Source of the DNA: Sialis fuliginosa
Lineage: Eukaryota > Arthropoda > Insecta > Megaloptera > Sialidae
Length of the DNA stretch: 64,000 bases
Assembly (NCBI GenBank): GCA_961205875.1
Contig: OY540818.1
Location: 16,714,761-16,778,760 of the forward strand
Direction: 5' to 3'
Part shown: positions 1 through 11,511 of the stretch, piece after piece
Position numbering within the stretch: position 1 is the first letter of the stretch
How the letters are laid out: every line of letters starts with the position of its first letter
Made by a program: the position numbers and the translations under genes
The notes under the pieces: model-generated
The model's database searches: none
The model's input: only the letters and a program-made list of their open reading frames with translations
What the model was told of the DNA's origin: nothing

Positions 1-241
1 AGTTGTTGATAGCGGCTTTATAACCTCAATTTAAGTAAAAGTGGTAAAAACTAATTGCGAATTCTATTAAAAGGTATGTTTATTTATAAGCATTGTGTAA
101 ATATTTAAATTTTTGTATAAGATTTGATATACTATATTATTTGAAGCAGATAAACGTGTTCTGAGCTTAAATAATGTTGTTTTATTTACATAGAAAAATG
201 TACGCAAATATCTAAGTTTTACATACTGATATTATACTGAT

Positions 242-303
242 TAATTCAATTTTTTGAAGAATTATAATTCTTTAATTCAGTTTTTTGAAGAATTATAATT
301 CTT
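242..303. repeat. 31-bp tandem duplication upstream of BRD8
   Basis: Two head-to-tail 31-bp copies (242-272 and 273-303) differ at one base. Each contains the short palindrome AATTATAATT. The pair lies about 80 bp upstream of the BRD8 start codon, in the probable promoter or 5' UTR. The remainder of 1-381 is AT-rich with no other feature I can support. Confidence 0.8.
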
Positions 304-381
304 TATAGCATATGTATCGTTATTAAATTATAACTTCTATCAATAGTATAATTTTCATTTAAGATTTTCCATGATATTAAA

Positions 382-2933
382 ATGGCAACAATCCAAGAAC
401 AGTTACAGAAAAAGCGAATTCCTATTGACACATGGGACTTAAAGGAAAAACTGTTTCTAGCTTCGGCTGTAGTAAAGATCGGTGATCAAAACTGGATGAC
501 TGTAAGTAGAACTATGAAAAGTCTTGGTTATAGTACACGACCGGCTGATTGGTACTCTCAGAAGAACTGTGCTGCACAGTACGGATTATTACTTGAAAAT
601 GTAGAAACACCAAAACGAAAAAAACGCACGTCCGGTGTTGAGCCTTTAGTTGAAACATTAAGTGAGAGCATACTTAAGAGATTAAAAGATGAACGTATTC
701 TTGAATTAAAACGGATAATGACAGAGGAAAAACGAATGTATATAAAAATAAAAGAAGAAATAGAATGTGTCCGATCAGGTAAAACTGATGAACAACAACT
801 AAAAGACATGTGTTTACAAATAGATCAAGAAAAGAAACAAAAGGAACGTGAAACTGTTTTACATGAAAAATGGTTAAAAGAAAGAGAAGAAAAGAAAATG
901 GAATTGGAACGTTCATTTCGATCTGTCAATAAGCTTGTCACTGGTCAGAAAAGAAAACTGTCAGATAACGTGGAAGGTGATGGTATAAAAACAGAACCTA
1001 ACATAGACGATTCACAAGATACAAATAAACCTGCAACATCTCCGTTACTTACCAGTTTACTTAAGTCACCATCTATAACAGGTAATTTGTTTATTTTATG
1101 TTACAAATGTTACTAATTTGTTTTGAAATGTGTATATGTGTTTCAGGTATACCTCGTGGTAATAAATCACCGACAATTGCAAGTTTATTAAACAGTACAC
1201 CAGAAGTATCTGTATCTCACAGTTTGCAACAATTGGTCAGTACTGCCATAGGACAAGAACCTACGCATGCAGTGTCTACACCTTCTATCGCAGTACCAGC
1301 AAATACACCAGCATCAAAACTAGTTTTACCATCGATTGTCAGCACAGTCATTGGTACAGATATTAAGTTTGAAACGGTGGATTCAAATGTTATAGCTGGT
1401 GATAATATAGATTATGAAGAGATACAGTTTATTGAAGAAGTTATTTTTAAACATGTAGAAGAAAGTGATGGTAAAAGTATGCTTCAACGTAAAGAAGAGA
1501 ACCCAGATAATGAAAAGATTGGTGAAATTAAAGAAGAACTTGATAAACCATTAGATAAATTGAAAAGTACTGATAAAAATAGTGATGAGAAGGTTGTTTT
1601 GGAAGATTTGAAACCTCCTGTGCCAGAAATAATTGAAGATAAAAATACTGCTGTTGAAGAAATTCCAGAAAAAATTGAAAAAGAAAATGTTATAGAAGAA
1701 AATATAGTTGAAATAATTACACAGTCTGAAACCAATGATGAAAATGAGAAAGAAAAAGAAGAAACACAGCCAAACAAAGATCCAAAAGATAATAAAGAAC
1801 CAACAGAAGATAGTGAGAAAGGTGATGTTGAAAAAATTAAAGAAGAAGTCGTGGATACTGATGAAGCATCAAAAGACACCCATGTTTCAGAAGATACCTC
1901 TGTAATAAAGGAAGTAGAAATTAAAGATGAAACGTTTGAAGTAATAAATGAAAATACAACAGAAATGTCAGAAAAAACTGAAGAATCTGATTCCAAACCA
2001 TCAGATGAAAAACAAAACATAGATCAGATAGAAGATTCATGCGAAAGCAGAACAGAGGAAAATGAAAACAAAGACAAAACAAGTGAAAGTCAAGAGGAGG
2101 AGACCCACAGAACAACATTGAATGAATTTACTGAAGCTGATTTCGATCACTTGGCAAAAGGTGTTATCAAATCAGAAAGAGCTAAACGTGATTATTCAAG
2201 GCATAGAAAGAGGGAAGACAAGGACATAGAAATGTTCTTTCATTCTGAAAATGAAACAGAAGATAAAGAATACGGAGATGATATGGAAATTGAAAAAACA
2301 ATAACAGAAAGTGAAAAGAAAACAGAATCCAAGTTCAAAGTTAAAATAGACAACGATAGATCTCACAGCCCTTGGACCGAAGAGGAATCAGAAATATCTC
2401 TAGTAAGAACAAGAAGGAGGTATTCAACACCTGCGACACCTAATGATTCTGTACCAAACAGTCCAGCATCTAGTATAGCTGGATTCGATGACGATAAAGA
2501 ATACAGGGCTTGGAAAAAGTCAATTTTGTTGGTTTACAATACGTTAGCTACACACAAATATGCATCATTGTTCCTTAAACCAATTACGGACGACCAAGCT
2601 CCTGGTTATCATAATATTGTGTACGAGGCTAAAGATCTACAAACTTTACGACGGAATTTAGAAAACGGAGTTATCAAAAATACAAATGAATTTATTAGAT
2701 ACGTACTTATTATGTTTCAAAATGCTCTAATGTTTAATAAAACAAATGATTATGTTTACAATAGAGCAAAAGAAATGCAGAGTGAATGTATAGAAGGGAT
2801 AAAGAAATGGGTTCTGGCGCAAGCTCAAGTTGAAGTTCCAGTCAAAAGAGAATTAAGGGCATCGGAAATCGCACAAAAAACAAAAAGAGAAGAAACCCCA
2901 TTGAAAAATATTAGGAAGAGAAAAATAGAATAG
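382..2933 (+). CDS. BRD8: Bromodomain-containing protein 8 (BRD8), two exons
   Basis: BRD8 is a subunit of the NuA4/TIP60 histone acetyltransferase complex; its bromodomain reads acetylated histones in the nucleus. Exons are 382-1081 and 1147-2933. The 65-bp intron is GT-AG in phase 1, and the joined frame is 828 aa. Residues about 14-75 match the conserved BRD8 N-terminus (WDLKEKLFLASAV, NWMTVSRTMK, the RPADWYSQKNCAAQY region). A basic coiled coil follows (about 95-190). Next comes a very acidic, low-complexity Glu/Lys/Asp-rich stretch (about 330-590). The bromodomain lies at about 685-790 and retains the acetyl-lysine Asn region (MFNKTNDYVY). A basic tail ends the protein. The start is the first ATG of the long frame. 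A polyadenylation signal AATAAA lies at 3087-3092. Domain order and length suit the family, so identification is firm; function is by homology. Confidence 0.93.
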
Positions 2934-3341
2934 TGATTCATAAAGATATTTTATAATAATAATGTACAAAACACATTTAGAATAGATATATATTGTGTTA
3001 TATAAACGCATCTTTTATTTCTTGACTGTACAAAATTTATTTAAGAATTTTGAAATTTGTTTTTAAGAATTTATTTTTGGCTATCAAATAAATTTTATAT
3101 TTGAAACTGATACAAAATTTTTCATTTGATCTTTTTTCATTTAAGGCAGTAAGTTATTGTATTACTTGAAATTATTTATTTATATTAATAATTTCTTTTT
3201 TTTTTTTTCAATTTTCAATGATTTTTGCAATTTTCTCAAATATGATTTAAAAATTATTTATAAAATAAAAAAAAATATCTATATTTCATTAAAAATTATT
3301 TTACGATACAAATACAATAATATATAATAAATATATACAAG

Positions 3342-4818
3342 TTAAACATATAAACTGTTGGATATTAAATCTAAGAAGCTAACGTAACAGTCATTATAAT
3401 ATGAACTACAATCATTTAAATGTCTCCCAGTCCTTTCAGCAATCTCAAATTCAACAGGAAGATTTTCACTTTGTGAAGACGATGGTCTGTATACAGAAAA
3501 AAAAAAAAACAAGTAAAGAATCACTTCTAAAAGTCTTAAAATCGTACTTACGTTAATATTATATAAATAAGTTCTCCCAATAATCCGTTTGGTTCTAGAT
3601 TTGAATTTGCTACTTCACAAATAGTTCTTAATAAACAGGGTTGTCCAGGAAAACCATGTCTAAAAAAATATAATAAAATTATTCACGACTTCTGGGTGTA
3701 AGCCACGTCTTAACGATCATATCCAATGTTTTGTCGTAATTTTTTTTTTTATAAAATCCCTTCTGGGTGTAAGTCACATCTTGTAGAATACTTACGTTTC
3801 TAATTTATTTTCTATAACTTTATATACAACTGTTCTATCTAGACTCCTTCTTTTTCTTTTCTCTTCATCTGAAACTATAGGAACTCCACCATTTTGCCAA
3901 TCTTCTAAAATACTGCTGTTATCTGGTAAATTGTAATTTGCTTCTATATAAAGGTTCATCGAGACACTTCTATTTGGTAAATCTATCGGTATAGAAAAGG
4001 CGTAATATAGCTGAAAATATAATTCTTAGTTAAATGCAGGGCCGAACTCATAATCATATGATTCCTAGGCAAGATTTAAAATTGCATCTGGCTGTAAATA
4101 AATTGAAAATTCCAAGTCAATGCATGTAAAATTATTACGCGATTTTCAGCCTAATGTGATTTGTTGTGGAACGTATCTACCGCGTAAAAAGAGACCCTAC
4201 AGAGGCCTAATGTATTTTACCCCCCCGAAAAAAATCAACAATATTCAACCATTTTATTTTTAATTTCTATTAAATAATAAAATAAAATTTATAAATTTTA
4301 ATGCTAATCATTTATTAATTATAATTTTAATAACAACCAATAACTCATCAACTCGTTGAAAATCGCTGAAGTTATAGTGTGTTTATTAGAAAAATTTCAT
4401 TGACATGGATGGACTGATTGTAAGTCAAAAATGATGTTAACTGTCAAATTTGAATTCAACAATTGAATAAACAAACCATATGCAAAATTTGAAAAACGGG
4501 ACTTTTGGGCGTCCCGAAAGGTTTGTTCGGGACACCGGGACATGAGACTAAAAAACGGTGACAATCCCGATTAATCGGGACGTCTGACAACCCTATATAT
4601 CACATATAACTATTTTATTGACATATGTATAATGACCGAAAACCTCGAAGTCATAATAAAAATATAATATTATCTATATTTACCCCCATTTGACTCCCTC
4701 CTGGAAACGGCAATGCTCTTTTAGATCTATGCACTTTTGTTTCACAATACACAATAAAGCGAATCACAACAATACAATAGACACATTCGTATAACAACAA
4801 ATTGTTAAAAACAACCAT
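3342..4818 (-). CDS. DM4/12-domain secreted protein, four exons
   Basis: Exons in transcript order are 4818-4684, 4010-3796, 3659-3552 and 3486-3342. All have GT-AG borders and matching phases, giving 200 aa. Exon 1 encodes a hydrophobic leader (about residues 1-25) and the family-typical segment RSKRALPFPGGSQMG. Exon 2 contains YYAFSIPIDLPNR and a basic KRKRRS stretch that may be a processing site. Exon 3 carries the diagnostic HGFPGQPCLLRTICEVA and NGLLGELIY. Exon 4 holds the Cys-rich end DCSSYYNDCYVS. This is the DM4/12 (DUF1676-like) arthropod family of small secreted or membrane proteins. Its biochemical role is not known and I do not assign one. It is convergent with BRD8, with 408 bp between the stop codons. 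Confidence 0.88.
4577..4595. repeat. Transposon-end-like fragment in intron 1 of the DM4/12 gene
   Basis: The intron 4011-4683 contains a motif of the form GGGACGTCTGACAACCCT that resembles the terminal repeat of DNA transposons. Around it are GC-rich patches (cggcgtcccg-like at 4510-4560) in otherwise AT-rich sequence. No partner end or target duplication was found, so it is a degenerate remnant at best. Confidence 0.3.
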
Positions 4819-6349
4819 TTTATGTCTTGCGACATCAGTAATGTAACGTTTTTTGTTAACGTCATGACTCTAACAGGTACTCAGTCAATGTGTGAAACTA
4901 AAGAATTTTGTTTCAGGTGATAACTGAGTACAAATAATAAGTAAAAAAAAGTAATTATGTACACCTATTGTTGACATAACGGTTCTCGGAGATCGTTACA
5001 AGGCATTTATTAGTGTTATATATTTATAACGTGTTATTCTTTTTCTGAAAACTATGACTAATAAAACTGAAAGAAAATATGTTCATATTCAATTATTTTT
5101 ATTTTTTAATTAATAATTTCTTAAAATCAGACTGAATCTAATTCGATTCAAATGTCTACCGAGCTACATAATTAGATCAGATCTAGCTATACAACCCTTG
5201 GTATCTTTGCTTATAAATGCCCTCCCCCCACCCCATTTCTAAAAAATCTAATTATAATGTCCCTGTGTATAACGGACATAATGAATTCGGTATTCTGAAA
5301 TATTTGGTCATTCAGAAATTACTGTGATTAAAAACAGATCATAAAATAATTGGCGTATAGTTAGAGGTTGCTGCACCCCCTGCGAAAACTGAAAAAGCTC
5401 CCCCCCTGGTGTAATAGAAAATTTTCGTTTGCCACGTCCCTCTTTGAAGTTTGTGAAGATCTTTTTATTTTTCTTAAGACGCACCTGATTATTCTTTCGT
5501 AATTAAGATGAATCTTTGTAAGGGAATATTTTAAAACACATTTTCTAGACCTATATTTTAGGAAATTGAATGTTCTACAAAAAAGATTCTATAAAATTTT
5601 GTAACATGTGTTGTTCTTGAGATGTATTGAAAAAATAAATATTTTGGAATGTCACCTCTCCCCTTACACACGTGGTTCATGAGTTATGTATGTGACAAGG
5701 ATTCACTCGACAGACAGATAGACACGGAACGAAAAGTGTTTGTCTTGACCTGAAACGGAAAGATCAATTTAAAATTTTGAAATTGGAGAATAATTTTTTT
5801 GTCTCATTTTAAAACGATCACAAAGGTTCTTGTATCTTCGATATTGCGAGAAGCAGAATCATGAGAAGAAAAGGAAATTCCAAATAATAACACCATTTCA
5901 CAATATACTATTCTATATTTTATTTTTAATAATCCATAAATGTATAAATGCTATGTTTTAAATATAAAACAATTACATTAATGCAAAAATAAAAATATAA
6001 AATCGATAAACTTAGACTATATACATAATAGATGATTTCTTTATCGTTTTGTTTGTAATTTAATTTGATTGTGATTGTTTTTGAATGAATTTCTATATAT
6101 TTTTTAATTAAATGTCAACAAAAAAAAACAAACAAATTCTACATTACAAAGATTCACAAATTTTTTGATTCTAAAAACTATCGATATTTATTTTACAATA
6201 TTACAGTACCATAATATACTGCCCTAATATTTAGTCCCTTTCCGAGAGACAGTAGTTACAAATATATCCATGACTAATTCATTGAAATTATTTTTAAAGT
6301 ACATCTAGTCCAGGCAACGTAGAATTTTTTACTGGTGTAAAATTTGGAA
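4819..6349. other. Intergenic, no gene seen
   Basis: This AT-rich stretch has no ORF with recognisable homology. One dispersed repeat is visible. About 55 bp at 5801-5858 (including AAAACGATCACAAAG and TATCTTCGATAT) recurs in the same orientation at 59207-59262. C-rich patches at 5218-5240 and 5398-5412 resemble the interiors of the hAT-like elements described elsewhere in the window. Confidence 0.5.
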
Positions 6350-6629
6350 AAATGTTTGAGGTGCCATGTCCAGATGTATATTTCCTGAAAACTCCCTAGA
6401 AAAATTTATTTCGGAACACCCTCAACCAAGGGCCCAAAGTTTTGTTTTACAAGGATTTTGTAAACACTCTGTATCTAATGACAGGGTAGATCGAACATTC
6501 CGTTCATTATATAGTGTGTTTACAAAATCCTTGTAAAATAAAACTTTAGATCCTTGGTTGAGGGTGTTCCGAAATAAATTTTGCTAGGGAGTTTTCAGGA
6601 AATATACATCTTGGCACCTCATACATTTT
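6350..6629. mobile_element. Foldback element (MITE-like), 280 bp
   Basis: The two halves are near-perfect reverse complements: AAAATGT(T/A)TGAGGTGCCA at the outer ends, then matching blocks around TTTCCTGAAAACTCCCTAG, the GGAACACCCTCAACCAAGG region and TTTTACAAGGATTTTGTAAA. A loop of about 60 bp lies near 6470-6520. There is no coding capacity and the class is unknown. Confidence 0.75.
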
Positions 6630-7234
6630 CCTTGTACTTTTTCCTTTATTTCCTGGGCTAATCTATAACTTTTTTATAAATTAAGATTGTTAAATTTTGA
6701 GTATACATATTAATTATTTAAAAAACGAATTCCACAATGAAAATAAAATAAATTTACATTTTCATAAATTATTTCACTATTTTGGTTTTCAGCACAAACT
6801 ACAAAGGCTTCATTAATGAATTTGTAATTCGTAATTATGAAGAAAACTCATGTACGACTCTAATATTTACATATCTAGTTTCATATTTCATAATCCTAAC
6901 ATTCCTAACCTAAACTATTTTGTATTTGAATATAGTGCATTACACATTAATATAATGTATACGACAAATTCTATTTACATTTCAAAAATATATTTGATTT
7001 ATAAACAAAATAAATTTAATTATTATTATATATTACCCTAAATTCTATTTACATCTTTTTAATGACTGTATTTATATTTAAATTTATAATATCAACATCT
7101 AAACTTTCAATAATGATTGAATTTATTTTGATAATAATATTTTGGCATTCGATAATTAATAATAACGTATTAACTGTATTTTTATGTATGCAATGTAGAA
7201 ATCGATTTATAATTTCTCAAGTAAGAGAATACAG

Positions 7235-7275
7235 CAGGGCTGTAACTCTGGGGCAGCAAGTGATCGAGGGGCCCT
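7235..7275 (-). mobile_element. Truncated hAT-like MITE end
   Basis: The sequence CAGGGCTGTAACTCTGGGGC followed by CAAGTGATCGAGGGGCCC matches the reverse complement of the complete element at 22028-22125. It therefore represents one end of a second, broken copy next to the palindromic repeat that follows. Confidence 0.6.
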
Positions 7276-7334
7276 CCCCCCACAGTATTTACACGCTCAA
7301 TTATAAAACTATAATACTTCTACGTCTTATTTTC

Positions 7335-8050
7335 TTGTATTTTAGTCGATATTTGTATGACGAGTTGAAGTTCACTGCAGGAAATTTCACTAAAAAATTT
7401 TGAATTTTTGATTTCGTTAAAAGTATGTTTATTGTATAGAAAATGACGTGAAAAATTGTTTGTTTCAAACCGCAGGTCTGTATCTCAAACCGTTCTCAAG
7501 ATATAGCCTCTCAAAGTTTTAGTTTTTTCAAAATTTTGAAGAAAAATGGCCCTAACTTTTGAACGGGTGGTCGGAATTGATTTTAGTTGACGGATTTGGA
7601 ATCAGCGTGTCAAAATCTATATAATGACATGTATAATACTTTAAAATCCAACAAAAAAATTTTGGTCAAAAATCGACATTTTTTTAAGGTATACCCCTTT
7701 GAATTTTTTCGATTTTTCGCGAAATTTTTTTTTTTCGAGTTTTAAGGTATTATATATGTCATTATATAGATTTTGAGACGCTGATTCTAAATCCGTCAAC
7801 TAAAATCAATTCCGACCATCCGTTCAAAAGTTAGGGCTATTTTTCTTAATTTTTTAAAAAAAACTAAAACTTTGAAAGGCTATATCTCGAGAACGGTTTG
7901 AGATACAGACCTGCGGTTTGAAACAAACAACTTTTCACGTCATTTTCTATACAATAAACCTACTTTTAACGAAATCAAAAATTCTAAATTTTTTAGTGAA
8001 ATTTCCTGCAGTGAACTTCAACTCGTCACACAAATATCGACTAAAATACA
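7335..8050. repeat. Long palindromic repeat, copy 1
   Basis: The left arm (about 7335-7655) and right arm (about 7738-8050) are near-complete reverse complements, around 315 bp each. The centre includes a Phe-rich-looking AAATTTTT/TCGATTTTTCG segment. Shared blocks include GTTGAAGTTCACTGCAGGAA, AAACCGCAGGTCTGTATCT and CCGTTCTCAAGATATAGCC. The same unit recurs at 30491-31230, 57165-57912 and 62411-63138. Apparent ORFs in it come from the repeat itself. Confidence 0.9.
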
Positions 8051-8733
8051 ATCTTAGAACTTATAGAAGTCCTACTGTAGTGGCACCAGTCTTGGCAAGG
8101 ACCCCGGCAGTTTTTAAATTAAATATACTGAATTTGAAATATGTGTTGATATTTGATTACTACAATTTCTGAATATTAATCTATATACATTTAACTGTCT
8201 TACAGCGTTATTTGATGACAATCGGTCAATAGGTGCCAAAATGGTAGACATTTAAACTAATTATTAGTATAATTAATTAATTAATTATTATATTATCATA
8301 GCAACTGTTTTACATTCCTTCAAATTTGACGATTCTTTTTATTTTATTTTTTGTGTCGTACTTATCATTTTGTAATCATAAGCAAGTGTCCATCACTTCA
8401 TTGCTGGTTTTACCTTTGCCATTACTGAAGAAAAAACATGAACAAAATAAAAGGCTATAATTAAAAAAAATAAACTTTATTTGCGAACTTTGGTAATTAA
8501 ATTGATTAAATAAAGAGTTACTTGTTTTATTAGTAAAATGAGTTCATGAGAATTACAAAAAACAAGCTCATTAATAAAAAAAATAAACGAAAACTTCTCT
8601 TATAGCGGCCATAACTGGTGCCTTTATCTTACTACTGGTGAATTATCCATATACTTCAACAATCAGTGCTCTACTGTACATAAATAACATTATTTTTTAC
8701 TATACACAAATTTAATAATAATTTTATATAACA
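8051..8733. other. Intergenic, no feature supported
   Basis: AT-rich spacer between the palindromic repeat and the Helitron-like element. No gene or structured repeat was recognised. Confidence 0.5.
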
Positions 8734-9008
8734 CTAGAAGCGGACCCGATCCTTAATATTTCATCCCCTGTCACGTATGGAGGGTTGTAATCGTTGTTTT
8801 AGCTGACCCGGCAAACCGTTGTTCTGCCCAAAAATAATCTATTTAAAAATCATACCATTTTCGTAAATATCTCGACTCCAGCTCAAAAAATCTATAAACT
8901 TATCGGAGCATCAAACGAACATATGGTGTAAATATGGCTTCGATACGTTAAGTGATTTAGGCCTGATGAGATCACATACATACGCGCCAACGTTTTTATA
9001 TATTAGGA
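8734..9008 (-). mobile_element. Helitron-like non-autonomous element
   Basis: Read on the minus strand, it begins TCCTAATATATAAAAACG and ends GGGTCCGCTTCTAG followed by T. It is flanked by A on the 5' side and T on the 3' side. This matches Helitron rules (5' TC, 3' CTAG-type end, insertion between A and T) and the common insect Helitron start with an AATATATAAA block. An internal GGTTTGCCGGGTCAGCTA is also typical of such repeats. It is 275 bp with no Rep/helicase ORF. A clear 3' hairpin was not confirmed. Confidence 0.55.
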
Positions 9009-9150
9009 TAAATAAATTTTATAAATATAAAAAAATCACAAATTAAATAAATATTTTTTTTTGTATTGTTTGACATATCTTGTTTAATTAAAATTAAATT
9101 GATTTTTTATCTTAAACATTGAAATTTTTTATAATTGTCTATCTGTATAC

Positions 9151-9449
9151 AATGTTCACGTTCACGACTGACCAAAAACAGTGATCAACGAGCTTTGATT
9201 GGTTGATTCATGGAATTTCTGGTGGAATGTACCAGAAATTTAAATAATGTCATTTTTTAAGCGTGTAAGGAAGTGAGAAAGAAGTAACTAGAAAGAGATA
9301 GAGAAACTATGGTTATTTCTGTCTCACTTCTTTACACGCGTAAAAAATTACATTTTTTAAATTTCTGGTACATTCCACCAGAAATTCCATGAATCAACCA
9401 ATCAAAACTCGTTGTTCACTATTTTTGGTCAGTTGTGAAAGTGACCATT
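9151..9449. mobile_element. Foldback MITE, about 300 bp
   Basis: Terminal inverted repeats of about 110 bp contain ACTGACCAAAAA, TTTGATTGGTTGATTCATGG and GGTGGAATGTACCAGAAATTT. Their reverse complements occupy 9355-9449. The centre contains a GTGTAAGGAAGTGAGA segment, itself mirrored at 9325-9345. There is no ORF. Confidence 0.8.
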
Positions 9450-9956
9450 ATCAATGGTCTTAGGTCATAACATGGTAACTGACGAGAATCACAAACTCTT
9501 CAGCTTCCCCTTGTATCTCAATAAAACAGGTACACTTTGAACTTTCAAATCGTTCTCCTGAGAAGTTACATTTTTGCAGTTATCATGTTACTTAAACCCT
9601 ACACCATTTACACGTTTTTCATTCATAACTTAAATACTATATACATCAGGAGTGTCAAATAAATTTGATCAGTTCATTTTTACATCTCACATCCAGTGTA
9701 GAAATTACATATGTTGACACTCGTACTAAATAATATACCATATCGGTCAACGTATAAATTATAAATCAATTAATCTGACAGTGGAAATGAATTCAATAAA
9801 GAATATGAGAAAATTTTACTTGTTTTTATATTTCTTTACATACGAGGTAGATTTACAAGTTGACTAATATAGTAATTATTACTTTATTAAAATAAATTAT
9901 AACAAATAATAATATAACAGATAATTAATGGGCTACAATTTCTATAGTGTAAAAGT

Positions 9957-10143
9957 CAGTGGCGTACCCCCATATTATATGCTAAATATGAAAATTGAAG
10001 ATCTAGTTATCTAAAATCCACAATTTTGCACCTTCTACTAATTTTGATTATCTTTTTTTTGTTGTTACCTCAGTCACCCTTAATCCACAATTTTGGTATC
10101 CGCTTTAACTCCCCCCCCCCCCCCCCCGGCCAGTACGCTACTG
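9957..10143. mobile_element. hAT-like MITE with perfect 8-bp TSD
   Basis: The 187-bp element starts CAGTGGCGTAC and ends GTACGCTACTG. It is flanked by identical 8-bp duplications, GTAAAAGT (9949-9956 and 10144-10151). Target size and CAG-type terminus fit the hAT superfamily. A poly-C run of about 17 lies next to the right end. Confidence 0.85.
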
Positions 10144-10678
10144 GTAAAAGTTGTATAAAATAAAAAACACTGAAGTAGATAATAAAATATAATCAAAATA
10201 ACAAATACCAAGTACATTAGCCCATATTTAACGAAGATCTCTGATTACTTTTGTATATAAAAACTAATAAAATAAAAAATTAAGAGTTTACGAAACCATA
10301 ATTGTATCAATAAATAAAAAATAACCTGCTATAAAAAACAGTTACAACTATTTGGATGTATAGTTCAATAAAAATAGTTAAAAATCAGACAAACAATAAG
10401 TTCTTGAAGTTTACTTTTAAAATTACAATTGTAAATTTAAAGGAGGGAATCTGATTTATAAAATCAATAGTTTTGCTTTCATCGATAGTAGTACTATCAA
10501 GTAATATACTTGTAAAGTTATATTTTCCAAGAACAAGTACAGTTAGGGGGCTTTAATTGGAAATCAGCATTTGAGTTTTGCAAGTTAAGGAACCTGCGTA
10601 AGCTTGAAATTACAAAAATTCGATTTTTATTGTATAATTTTATAGCTCAGAGTCTTAATTTTGATTTGTACTAACGAT

Positions 10679-10840
10679 CAGTGACGTAGTAACGGGGGGG
10701 GGGGGGGGGAAGTCGACCCCCACCCCCGAAATATTCAGTGTAAAAAAACGTGTTTTGAGAAAATACCTTCAAAAAATTTAACTTATATGTATTTAATAGT
10801 ATTTATCCCCCCCCCCCCCAAATTTCTTACTACGCCACTG
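10679..10840. mobile_element. hAT-like MITE with degenerate TSD
   Basis: The 162-bp element has inverted ends CAGTGACGTAGTAA and TTACTACGCCACTG. The flanks CTAACGAT and CCAATGAT match at 6 of 8 positions, as expected of an aged 8-bp duplication. A poly-G run follows the left end and a poly-C run precedes the right end. Confidence 0.75.
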
Positions 10841-11511
10841 CCAATGATTTTGCAAAAATTCGTAAAGTGTCGCATGAAGTGTATTACTTTTTGCGTTTAT
10901 CTTGAAATTATGTTTTATAAAACGGTGAAATTCGTATTTCAAATTTGGACAGATAGTTTTTTTTTTGTAAAAAATTGAATTTTTTTTCTACAGCTTGCCA
11001 TTTTCGTAATTTTCAAAATTTCAAAAAAATATCCGGTCATGCTAAAGTTTTATTATTATACTACAAGTTGCCAGACCGATTGGCCATAATTGTTTATCAA
11101 TATTTTTCAATTAAAAAAAAAACTTGAACCCTCAGAAAAAAATATTGAAAATCGACCTGTTTTTGCATCCCAAGCTTATGCAGACCCCTTAATAAAAGTA
11201 TTACTTTTTCGTACATGAAAATTCACAAGCAATTTTTTCAAAATCCTTATTTTTAAACTCTAAACCAGATTTCCCTCTTAATAAAATTATTCGAATCGAA
11301 TTTTGAAATATTTCATAGAATGTACAAAGACTGATTGTATATAATTTCCTGTTTTAATAAAAGTAAAAATCAAAATGTATTCATCTCCTGGCTTACATAT
11401 TTCTAAACTGCTGTAAATTTTTCAAAGATAATCGATAATCTTAAATGAGTGAAAAAATATAAATAATAAATATGAAACTTTAAGGGTTTAAATACCGTAC
11501 ATTCTTACGTC

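Noticed and set aside
7062..8172. Two ORFs (113 and 84 aa) at 7062-7403 and 7918-8172
   Set aside because: Both run through the arms of palindrome copy 1 and contain the same repeat-derived segments found in other copies; no homology to a protein family.
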